Source of the DNA: Fasciolopsis buskii
Lineage: Eukaryota; Platyhelminthes; Trematoda; Plagiorchiida; Fasciolidae
Assembly: GCA_008360955.1 (NCBI GenBank)
Contig: LUCM01001619.1
Span: 304,609 to 368,608, forward strand
Length of the DNA stretch: 64,000 bases
Reading direction: 5' to 3'
Position 1 is the stretch's first letter, and each line of letters starts with the position of its first letter. Made by a program: the position numbers and the translations under genes. This document shows positions 12,892 to 24,400 of the stretch, in pieces. The notes beneath the pieces were generated by a model. That model worked only from the letters and a program-made list of their open reading frames with translations. It was not told where the DNA came from and did no database searches.

Positions 12892-13042
12892 TGAAGATAA
12901 TAAAAGTTGGCAAGTTGTTGCAACTCTAAATCCAAGTTTCAGAAGAGTTCAAAACTGCGGCCCCCCAGTCGATGAGCGTCAAAACCAACTTGAGAAGCTG
13001 TCCATATGTGGAAAAGCAAGTCCAGTACATCCCACTAGATAA
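12892..13042 (+). CDS. Tentative exon of piggyBac-derived gene, D-N-K strand region
   Basis: After a possible acceptor (TTTTTTACTAG, ending at 12891) the frame reads E-D-N-K-S-W-Q-V-V-A-T-L-N-P, resembling the W-x-D-x-K-x-V-x-x-L-S strand of piggyBac cores, then P-P-V-D-E-R-Q-N-Q-L. From that point to the W-P-L block in the next exon the spacing is about right for the family. The donor is unclear (candidate GTACAT near 13023) and the frame stops at 13042. The G-V-D motif carrying the third catalytic Asp is not seen. Confidence 0.3.
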
Positions 13043-13263
13043 TTGACGGCCCGCAGCTGCGCCGTCGCGATTCCGACCTACGGGGACCGTGACGCTATGT
13101 TCCTGAAAATTGGTTAACAATGGCTTCAGCATGGAATGAATCAGAGATCACTAGTGCACACAGCACCACTGCCTGGAAAAAAACTAGCGACAGCCTCACA
13201 CATCCAGATCCCTCCACTAATGCATTTCAATTAACCAATCTGCTTCGTTTCACCACGTTTCAG

Positions 13264-15047
13264 GTACATCGTGGCAACGTCAGATTGGATGGCCGCTCCC
13301 AACCTACTGCGTCTATTCGCAACTGCTGTACTGCTTGTGTTTGTTTTGGTCTTTTATTAATCAACAACAGATTAAAGTCGCCAGTAATTTATCCGCCGAA
13401 ATGCGTCTAGCAGATCTGCATGCCGCTTTCAAGATGACTTGCGAACTGCAACAACATATCGCGAATGTTAGTTTTCGGCGTTCCAGTACGGCAAACTTCG
13501 CAACAGACTCGGCGACATCCACAAAATCTGATCCAGGTACCGTTACAGCTGAAGTATTCTAACCACTTTGAATTTTACAGATGGTGCTAACTCCACTCCA
13601 GATAGCCCAGGTCCCGAGTTGACCGCGACAAGTCAGAATGGTGCCAATCCTTCCACCTTGAATTCGTCTACGTGTAAGTTTCCAAAGAGCTAACTGAGGA
13701 AGTCCCTAACGTCTTCTTGCGAATCCTTCTGGCTTTTAGCTGTTGAAATCCCACGTCCATCCAAACGCTTTTTGTTTAGTCATCTTTGCAGTTCTCGAAC
13801 GGACTGTCTCCTTGAGAATGCGTTGGATTACGTAGTCCTTATGAAAACCCTACGTATGTCTCAGCCTCCCCTAAACTCGCTGAACTACGAACTACTAAAG
13901 GGTTAAGGGGACCTAGTTGTTTTCACTAGAAAATGTGATTACCCTAGCACGTGATAACAGAGATTCAGTTGTTTGCCGGTTGGCGCGATTCCGGCATAAG
14001 ACAACGAAAAAACCTATCCCAAGGCGTCGGAGAATCAAAAGATCCTTGATACCACCTCGTTTAAGTGCCGCAGGTTCTTTGCACTCTACAAATGCACCAC
14101 TTATCGGGAGAGGCTAAAGGCAAGAGCCTACCACTTGTCGTCTAGGTTAGACTTGATGTCCGTGCCATATTGACAGATAGCGTACACACACACACACACA
14201 CACCGGCCACTCCCTCGCTAGTCTCGGTTTTACACAGCCAAATTCATCTGGCCAACAGATCTACCCATCATCGGAATGACATACATAGGCTAGCCTTCTC
14301 GACACCGAGTAGAGCGATTTCTGGGCACTAGGACTGCGTCGATGGGTTGCCGGTCGCAATACATTGCAATAATTAACAAACACCTTTTTCTTTTTAGCCG
14401 AAGCAGTTGCAGACAGTTCGGAAAGTTCTCAGGCACTTGCCCAAGTTGTATCGTCATCAAATGCAACCGCAGACGAACGTTCGACGACTCAGTGTGGTGA
14501 CGGAGAAAAACAAACACTGACTGTCGCTAGCTTCCCACGGGGTCGCGCTCGTCAACGACACCGCTTAGTAGCCCTGGAAGCTGTAAACTCTAGTGGGCCT
14601 ATTGATTGGAACGAATACACTGTTCACTCGGTGCCTTGTAAACCATGTCGCTTACGAATGGGACCAGGAACCGAATCAAACGCCACGATGGTGTGTCAAG
14701 CTTGTCCTAATCAACCACCTATATGCTCAGCACAATGTTTTCGTTGGTGGCATGCGCGGTTCCCAGGTCTGATGCCACAAGAAGACAACGCTCAAATAAA
14801 CGACGAGGTTACTGCGGAAATGCTTCCCTACCCGCTCGCCACATTCGAATTATCCGAGCCTTCATTGCCCAGTGTCACAGAGAATACATCGAAATCAATG
14901 AGAGGGAAAAATCGGCGAAAGAATCTACAACTTTCCAGAATCAAAAGAGCCGGATTGAGGAAGCACTACGTCAGGCGTACGGAAGTGTTACGAAGCACCC
15001 AAAAGGCAGTGGCTCTTAACTGTTCAGGCATGGTCCCAGTGGGATAA
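13264..15047 (+). CDS. piggyBac transposase-derived gene, 3' part (exons 13264-13536, 13581-13673, 14398-15047)
   Basis: Three exons join in frame: the first has acceptor TTTCAG; intron 13537-13580 is 44 nt and phase 1; intron 13674-14397 is 724 nt and phase 1. Exon one has Q-I-G-W-P-L-P-T-Y-C with an aromatic-rich helix, like the K-W-W-W-P-L-F helix of piggyBac proteins. A Ser/Thr/Asn-rich linker follows. The last exon holds a cysteine-rich domain: C-K-P-C at 14637-14648, then V-C-Q-A-C, P-P-I-C-S-A-Q-C-F and W-W-H. This C-x2-C...C-x2-C...C-x3-C-F...W-H pattern is the piggyBac C-terminal zinc-binding domain. About 95 residues follow it, ending in a basic stretch (R-G-K-N-R-R-K-N, K-H-Y-V-R-R); canonical transposases stop near this domain. 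Stop is TAA at 15045. The introns and tail suggest an exapted gene, probably nuclear and DNA-binding. A decayed transposon is the alternative. Confidence 0.65.
14183..14203. repeat. CA dinucleotide repeat
   Basis: About ten AC/CA units inside the second firm intron of the piggyBac-derived gene. Confidence 0.95.
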
Positions 15048-15307
15048 ATACATTTGTCTCTGTTCAAACGAAAACCCAATATTTGCTCACCTTGAGTACA
15101 TTTGAAGTAGAGTGTATGCATAAGTTCCCTTCCCAAATCAAATGTCATTTGGTCATTAAGTTTTATATTCACAGTTGCGATTTTACGTGACCTAATGGAA
15201 TTGTAAAAGAAACCATTTTCATATACTGTGAGTGCGATGTGTTCAAGGGAGGGTATACATTTTTTTTTGATTATACAGAACTCCTCGATCTAGGTGAACG
15301 AAGTGGA

Positions 15308-15424
15308 TCATGGATTAACCGCCTTGGGCACCGAACTACTATCGAGGAAGAAGTTGTTTTTGACCACATAACGCACGCACTGCATCAGCTGGTTGCGTTC
15401 GGTTCGCATTTCCTCAGCGAGTAA
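15308..15424 (-). CDS. NUFIP1: NUFIP1 terminal coding exon
   Basis: 117 bases behind a strong acceptor with a long pyrimidine tract (CCTTTCCCTTTCATTTCCAG). It reads L-L-A-E-E-M-R-T-E-R-N-Q, then Q-C-V-R-Y-V-V-K-N-N-F-F, and stops with TGA at 15308-15310. The R-x-E-R-N...Q-C-x-R-Y...N-x-F-F helix is the conserved C-terminal segment of NUFIP1. AT-rich sequence with TATAAA-like signals lies about 150 bases downstream; no canonical AATAAA was found. Confidence 0.85.
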   Translation of the reverse strand, partial: LLAEEMRTERNQLMQCVRYVVKNNFFLDSSSVPKAVNP

Positions 15425-18400
15425 CTGGAAATGAAAGGGAAAGGACAAAACAAAATTATCCCCTCAGTCAAAACACCTAATGACATCCGCTAAGTTTGAT
15501 AAGATATCGGAAAATTCTTTACCTGCATACGACTAAAATCTACATTGGTATCCAACCTTTTTTGTTTGTGGCATTTAACGATAAAATATAAACGAAAAAA
15601 CCATGATAAACACATCGGGCAATAGGAACCATTTATGGGCACAACAGCTACAGCTCGGAAGAACACCAAAATGGGCTATTCGGAAAATTGATACATTAAG
15701 AGGAACAGACGTCATTGTCTGCACCGAAAATGATTTTGGGAAGTAGTGAGCAAATTAGTCTTAGCAATGACTGGTTTCCAATAAACGTGAGAATTTGTGG
15801 GATTATCTCGTACACTGACCAGACCATAAACAAGAAGGGACAAATGAATGATTAGAAAAAGGAAGCTGACGTGTAGCGAACAACAAACATCTAGGGAGGT
15901 ATACGAAGCGGTCCGTGCCGCCTTAAAGACTGATAACCCTATACGACTCGGTGTTTTCGACAGCTCCTCGGTCAAAACAAGTAGCTATCGCGCGAAGTGC
16001 CTTAATGTGAACAATATTAAGGCTCGACACGTCTAGTGAATCTTGTGTTCCGCTTAGATTGTATGCAACTAACCCGTGTAGTTTTAACTAATCTGTCAGG
16101 TTGGGGTCTAGAGGATTAACGCAAGTGAAGACTGGAGACAGCAAGTGATATGGCTTAGTGTCGCAGTCAAGTGTTCTTACACTCGAAAGGTTTCTTTTTC
16201 GATATATTTCCTCAACTTATTGCTCCACAGTCGACCTTTCACAATGTCTCGTTATATATTTTTTCTTTTGAATAGACAGTGCCATGAGGAGGTAATCAGG
16301 ACCAAAACACCTTAGTGCAAGGTTAGTGATTGTGAAAAATTAAACTGAAACTTTTAAGATCAGTTTTTTTGGTTCAACTTCTTGTGCTCTACTCCACCCC
16401 ACGGAAAGTACCAAAGCATTTTCCCCAAAATATGCCCAGGACGATCAGCCATGGTATGCATAACACAAGCCCCGACAATCACCGCTTATGGGGACTTTAG
16501 TGCGCCATCTAGTGGTTCATCTGGTGTGCCCAACACTGGTTACCGAAGGACTGCAAGGTTCTGGCACTTTTCATGAAACACTGTGTAGAAAAGCATAAAT
16601 AAAGTGGGGAAACTACTAGAGTGAACTCCAACCTTATCAAGCTGGGTGTGTCACCTCGACACCATAGGTTGCAAGAAAGACCAAGCAAAACACAGTTACG
16701 CGCACATATCGAGAGAAGGGTAAAATGCAACAGCCCAGATAAAAAACCGTTTGAGCATTCTTCAGTGACATTTTAGATCTTGATGCTGAATCGAGATGGG
16801 CACTGGCCAAGTGGATTGGGCATATGTCACCAAAAAAGTCAGAGGTTTAAATTTCAGATGTGCCGGTCACTTCGGTGGAAGACCGCAGCCTGCTGTTGCC
16901 CAGTTCGTTAATGTACCCAACCTAATGAGAACTTATTTGGTTTTCCCCACTCCCGGTTTCAGAGTCACAAGTTGTTGTTTTTCTCTCTATTTCTCTGTTT
17001 AAATAAAACTTACACACTTCAGGGGTGGTCAGGTGGATTAGGCGCCTCTCAAGTCCAGAACGTCAGAGGTTCGAGTTCCAGATCCGTCGGTCACTTTTAT
17101 GGTAGATGAAGATTTGGTGGCGTTCAAGTCATCTATCGAGGTCATACTTAGTCTCATGCCGACCCAAACTTTAAGATCAGGGTTTCTGGTCTCCTCGTGT
17201 GGTAAGCCGTATTGGGTACATTTATGGGCTATCATGCCGATCGACTAGCATAAAATGGGCTACTTAAATAGAATATTGGCTGATAAGAAACAACGGTCGT
17301 TCAGAATGACTGATAACCCAAGCAATCGCCATTTGAGTCACTTTATCAGTCCATTCATCAGTCTAATATTAGTAGTCCTGTCATCTTGGCCCCGAATACA
17401 GGTGGCACTGTCTGGCAAGGAATACGTGCCAACCACAGGCGGATGACTAACTAATCGTCTTAAACGACATAAACATTAGTAGTAAGTCCCTGCACGTTTC
17501 GACAGAAGGCTTGTTCGACGCGCAACTAAAAATAAGGAATACAATAAGTTAGGAACAACAAGTAAAAGTTGACTAGATCTTAGACTGACAATTGACCATT
17601 CAAGTTTGAGTGCCAGATGCAAATTAATTCTGCAAAAGGAATGGTCGATGTTAAACATAGATGTCCGAGAATAGAGCAAAATTACAAAGTCACTGTGACG
17701 GTTGTCTGCTTGAACTACCGCACAAGACTCAGCACATTCAATCGCATAGCTAAGTAAGCATCGAGAGTTTTTGCTGGATCTGATTTCTAGATTTCATTTT
17801 GCTTATTTCATGCACTATGCAAGGGTGTAGTAGAAGAGGCGAGCCCCACAGCCACTGGGGACCATTGAATAGGAAGTAGGGAGAAACCGCGTTCCCGAAA
17901 CTTGGAATAGCACAGGACCATATAAGACCTCAGTAGGTCAGGCGAGGTAACGAGCCGGGCGGCAGTGGTTTACCGCCTATTACCAAAGTAACCGACCGAT
18001 CTTGGATTCGAAACTGTGACCTTTTGGGGTGATGGATGTCTAATCCACTTAGCCAACGCCGAAAATCACTGTGAGGTAATAAGACACAAGTCGAATGACA
18101 TCTAATCAAAAGCACAAGCAGGGTCGATTTAACAATTCTTGTCATTCACTTCGCACTGCTGCGCCGATTTTTGTTCCATTGCCTGATAACATCGTGATGA
18201 GGTTGAGAAAACTAGAAGTACAGGAAATGGTCAAATAGGAGGGAATGGGAATTTTACCATATGGGACTGTCTACATTATACAGATAGTCTCCCGACAGAC
18301 CTTGTCTGGGGAAGGGATAAATCTGATAAACCAGGAACCTAATATGCAATGTGCATTTGGGGAATTTGAGTCAAAATCTAGTTTTTCAGTTTTCACTTGG

Positions 18401-21400
18401 GCTGTCACAGAAAAACAAGGTTGATGGTCGATTATTCACGTTTACGGACCACAGAGTTTTTCGTTGTCATAGAACAATCAGGCTAGAATGAGGCATAATC
18501 TTCACAAAAGTACTGTTTACTTGTTCATTTTCATACTAATTCATCAGGGCACGAGCTGGTTAGTATTTTAGCCCATTCTTCAGCAACCACCTGCCATGGA
18601 GAACGGCGAGTACGGAAATGGGATTTTTGTGGGCATACACAGAACTAGTTGGAATAAAATGATCTCTAGTCCGTTTCAGATTGCGCTTAGTTTACAGGCC
18701 AAGCTTTATCCCTCGGTATTCAACAACTAACTTGCGGCGGACATTATCGTGTTTCCACTGTCTTGAGAAGTGCTTGTGTAATCCGCGCAAAGCAGAGCAG
18801 ATCCCCCAAGGGAACATCTCGAAAAGGATGTCGGTCGGTTGGGTTTAGCTAGACAAAATCCAGAGTTTGTCCAAGCGTGTCGAGACTTCACCCGGTAACC
18901 GGAATCTATTCATGCAGAAAACATACATCATCACTCAAGACAAGACAGTTTGGTGAAAGGTCAACTTCGTACAGCCGGAGTGGCTTACGTTTCGACGATG
19001 AGTCCCATATACCTCCGGGTATCAAACGGGAAATCCACTAACCAAAGTTACATTTGACTTTTGCCATGCTACTGAAAAGATTTCGAAACATACTTGGATG
19101 AATCTTGATTTGAAAACGCGGTCTTTCCCCGTCACTAAGGGCTCCAAAAAAACAGGGTAATGTTTACCTACTAAAATGTGTAAATTATTTACTCTGGTGG
19201 CCAGATTAAAGGACAACTATGCCATTTTCTGCATTAATAAGGAAGTTTCAAAATTATTCAGATTCGGACCAAACGACGTAAGGAGTGTATCGAAAAATCG
19301 ATGCGCCATGTATTGGTTTTTTATTGTGAATGATCTAATGTTAATAACACAGCGTTGTTGGTAGATGTAATGCGCCAACGTTTCGACTACCGTGGGTAGT
19401 CTTTCTCAAGGTAAGTTTTACAATCAAATTTGTAAAACTTACCTTGAGAAAGACTACCCACGGTAGTCGAAACGTTGGCGCATTATTCAGATTCGCATCA
19501 AAAACACTCGGGACTGAGTGAACGCATGACTCTTGTTCATAAGACTCCGTAAGAGCATATATAGTCGGAGACCACTGCATTCAACAGTACGCACGCAAAA
19601 ATCTGCCCAAGTAGGATAGATCACGTTCCAGACCTTTGAAAATTGGACATCAACGACCCAGCCGAATAGCTCTGACATAATTCCGAAATAGTGTGGGAGG
19701 TGGTATAGAACTCGAGTATCAGCACCAGCTTTGTAGGAAGAGAGGACAGATGTCGAGATGTAACAGGTAAAAACGCAAAATAATACGTCAATAATTTCAG
19801 TGTATCTATTCCCCAGAGTTACATGTTCCTATAAAAAACTGAATAATGAAAGGGTACAGGGATTGGGTCCACACAGGCAAGAAGAAAAAGAACGACGCAG
19901 TGGCCAACATACGAACCACAGTCTTTACCATACACGCAGTTTCCAATCATTCTGATTCGACAGAAAATGAAAACACGATCGCCACTGTTCTCAGTTCACG
20001 GCCATATCCTTCAGTGTCCCTAGTTGACGGGCTCCGACCATGAAGTGAGATACCCACTTTTCTCATTCCGCATCTGACCTCCACATGGCTTTTTCCACTC
20101 CATGGGGTTAACGGATTATAGGACACGGTATGGTGGATGAGTATTCGACATGCGCAACACGCGACCTAACCAATGTAGTCTGAGTTCCACACACGGACAA
20201 AATGTTCTTAGAACCGGCACCCAGTGCTAGATACTCTACATTACTCACCCGGTCAATCCACCCAATCCTTGTGATACTACATGGACATCGGTGATCGAAA
20301 ATCTCAAGACGACGAACATTTCCGAAACGCATACTCCATGTATGTCTACCATACAACAGAACTGAGCGAACTACAACACAGTGCACACGACCTTTCAACT
20401 TCAGTGAAATATCGGACCGACGTCACAAGTGCTCCAGTCCAGCGTAAGCCGTTCGAGCGTTGGATGTACGCGTGCTCTCTGTCAAGCTACTATTCTTTGT
20501 CACGTAACTGCGGAGGTAAGTGAAAAGGTTCACAGTTGCTAGTTCCTCTCCATCCAGCATCAAATTGGGGACTGCTGTCGTCCAGTCTTGTAACAGCACT
20601 TTACACTTTGAAGGTGCGAAGCACATGATGATCTACAGATTCGAACAAACCCAAGATTTCGTCTGCGTAATCCAGGTCACAGTTTCTTCCCATGTGCCAT
20701 AATGAAAAGGGGGTAATGAAACACCGGAGAACTGCAAATTTCGACCGCTTGAGATAATCCCAGTGCATAAATGTTGAGACCCCGTGTTCGACTTTTAGAA
20801 CGCAGTAAGATCAACACGATCATTTTGGTTCAGATTGTGTATATAATGCCTATGGTTGGCCAACATAAGTTTTTTTCTACTTGCACATTCCACAGCAGAT
20901 CATTTGTAGCCACGTCGGAAGAGTGCAGGTCTCATGTATCTTGCAGAACTGCTCTGCCCACATTAAACTCTACTCGATATCATATATACAGAAAGATAAA
21001 ACGAGGTAGGATCTGTTTACAATATTTTGGGCTTTAGTGATCACTTTGTTTTCAAGTATCACCTATCTATTAGATATGCAGGTTTCACAGGCGAGCAGAA
21101 GAAATAATTTGTACATTTTGTATTCTGATTGACAGTCGTCTATGAAGAACCAACGACGACGAACCGTGCACACGACTTCAAATGCAATCATCCAACTTGC
21201 CACCTAAAGCGCTGTGTGCACACCCTGTTCCGTCAGGCTGGCACTCATAATAAAGGACAATTCATACGGAAACAAGGTCTCTGAACCCCTCAGTATTGTC
21301 TGATGTGGATGTCTCAGACTTCGAGTTGGCCACTCATCCTGAACGCCTCTCGAAATGCTCTCAAATTACCTTCCTAGAACTGTCTCCGCTGAGGAAGTCC

Positions 21401-24400
21401 TTCGTATTGCTCCTCGTCGCGAAGACGATCTCATTAAAGGGCTGATGGCCGGGGCCCTCTGTCGGGTTGACTGGTCTTTGATAATCACTCTAAACCTGAT
21501 TCAACTGCGGGTGACGTACGGAGCACACAGCCATATGCCCACCGAAGAACTTGGCGAAGGGGCGCACTGAATACCAAGGATGCCCAGCCCCATCCGGAGG
21601 TATAAACTGAGAAACCAGCCGGTGGAGTATGCGGTCTTCAGATCATCCTACTGCCTTGTGCGTTAGGCTTTTTGACCAAAGGTTCGAAGTAGAGCCCCTA
21701 GGTCAACTCTCTGCTTCGGTTTCGGAAACCGGGTAATATACAGCCCACAGAGGAAGCATGGTCTCCGACGGACTGCGGATGACGAGGGGATGAAGGGGAA
21801 TGGAGAAGCTAGCGTGTGCGGTGAACTTAGCACGCTGTTTCTTTTTCTCTCCTCTTCCTCTCCCGTTGATTTCGTTTTTCGCCATGATCCCAATGACACG
21901 TGATCTGTACACAGATGTTTGCAAAATAAATAAGAGTAAAAACCGAAACAAGATCAATCTAGCTTATACATAAATAAAAGACTCAAAATCCTTCACCGAT
22001 GCCTACAGTCGAAGAAAATCGGACATACTAACAACAACAGATCCACTTTCGTAACTCCATCCATGTGGGGACCATCCAAAGCTATCTAACGCATCCTACG
22101 GCCTTTCGACATGAAAATTACCCACAAACCGATCGGCACCCTGATATTCGTTTTATTCACTGGGAAAGATTGCGTAGACCAACACCATCAATCGGGTATA
22201 GTCTACGCCATTCCACGTCTCGGGTGCAATAATCAATACATAGGGGAGATAGGAAAATAGTTACGTACACGCCTACAAGCACGTAGGGTAGCCCCCACAA
22301 CGCGCTAATACACTCACAAAACACTATACACAAAAGAGTCATGAGGTCGGGTTTGACAACGCAAGGGTAGTCTCTCAGGCAAACAGAAAGGAGAAGCGCC
22401 TGGTTCTCAAAGCTTTCTGCTGGAACAGCTAGTCCAATGGACTTGTTGTAGCCAATAAAAATTAGGCAATTTAACAAACATTCATAATAAAGAATGGACA
22501 GACGGGCAATACATAAGGTGAATAGAATTAGCGATCTAGTTCAATCATTTAACTGCAATCGACAACAAATCCTAGTCCAGGTTGGAGCAGCATAATGAAC
22601 GATATATATACATATATAAGCTAAAAGAGGTTTGGATAATTGAATAAACAAAACAAAGACTTTAAAGACATGACTATGACGCTGGTTCGTGTTTAAATGA
22701 CCCGAGAAATCTGACCAAAAATGCTTTGCTCAAAGAAAGCTGATTGATGAAAAACAACGACTAATTACCATGACATCTGTGGTGAGCAAAAAATCACTGT
22801 TACCCGTTAACCTAGCACGAATGCCCTACGTGAATTGTTGTAGTGTACCATTCAAAGTCTCATGGTCGGTTTGACGGTAATTTGTAATAGTACAATAGGC
22901 TTCGGATCACACAAAAAACGTGACCAAGTATGGTGTCGAACTGAATAAAGACAAGTGAAGCCGAAAAATTACCATATGGAGCAGGGTAGGTCGACTGTGG
23001 ATACGTTCTGGATGTTTCACACAGGCACGACGTTTAGCTCGGAGCTGCACGATCGGATGGCTCGCAAACGGATTGGATGGGTTCACTGAAGCTGCATCGA
23101 TGACTCCGATTGGCCCAGTGATAGGATCTTGTGCAAGTTGATCCCGTTGCCTTCGGCGACCACCACGACGCCTGCGCCGTCGACGTTGTGCAACAGACTG
23201 AGTGTCGTTCGAGGGTGTAGCTTTTGACGTTTCTTCATCTCCGAGATGCTGTAGTATCCGATTAATCAGAAGAAATTTAGACCTTATAAATTAGTTGCGG
23301 ATTATGAGCCGTTGTTTTAAAATAAGATACTTAAAGGGCCGATCGACTGACAGTACACATCCACACTCAGTAAGTGCGTACAATAAACACCCGACTGTCC
23401 GATTACTCATAAGTTGGCAAACACCCGTACAATGTACCAAACTGTTTCTGTCGGTTCACCACGTTAGTCCTGCAAACACGTTCTTTCAACAACCGATTGA
23501 TCCGCTTAGTGACCAAAGTTTATAAGTGCAAGGTACACGGTGATCAAGAACAAACTGAATTAAATTGTTTCACAATTCCGGTGTTGCAATGATGATGATG
23601 GTCGCGTACATGTTGCAACCCTAAAAACAACAACTGAAAGCCAGAGAATAGAGCATGGGGTATAGTTTTTCGACATGCTTCACGGACGAGTGCAATGAAA
23701 GGGATACGCCCCACAACCACTAGAGCATACTACAGGAGGAGGGGGGACCGAGAACCGTGGAACTTGTGATAGCATAGAACTACGTAAGGTCCCAACAGGT
23801 CAGGTGTGGTAACGAGCTGAACGACAGTGAGTTGCAATCTACCACCAAAGCGATTGGCGGATCGGGGATTCGAACCTCTAAACTTTCTGGTGACGGAAGT
23901 TTATTCAACTTGACTGTGGTCGATCAAAAGTCTTCGGCTGCGGCGGGATTCGTACCCACGCATTTTGTACCGCGTGTACTTTACTGGTTGAGCGACGAGG
24001 CTTCAAGAGTTCCAACTCAACACGTCTGTGCAAACGCCGGTGGAAAGTGAACGTTCAAATTGTCTTGGAATACTAAGAAAATCAAGAAAACTGGATTCAG
24101 CGCGTTATGGAAAGGTTTTTTGCATCAAAAGATCCCAGTACGAAGCCAAACAGAACCAGTGGCCTTTTTGTCCACAGCAAATCGCGTCTTTCTTGTCAAA
24201 AGACTGGAAAAAATTTATCTAAATTATTTTACAGGAACAAAATATTCGGAAAAGATATCCTGAATTCCATTATGCTCAATATGCGCGGTAGGCAACACAG
24301 CACTAGACATTGGACTATGTTTAAACGGAAACACACTGGACCCTGCTGGAATGAGTACCCAGATTAGTTCATGAAAAGCAACATATCCAATTATCAACGG

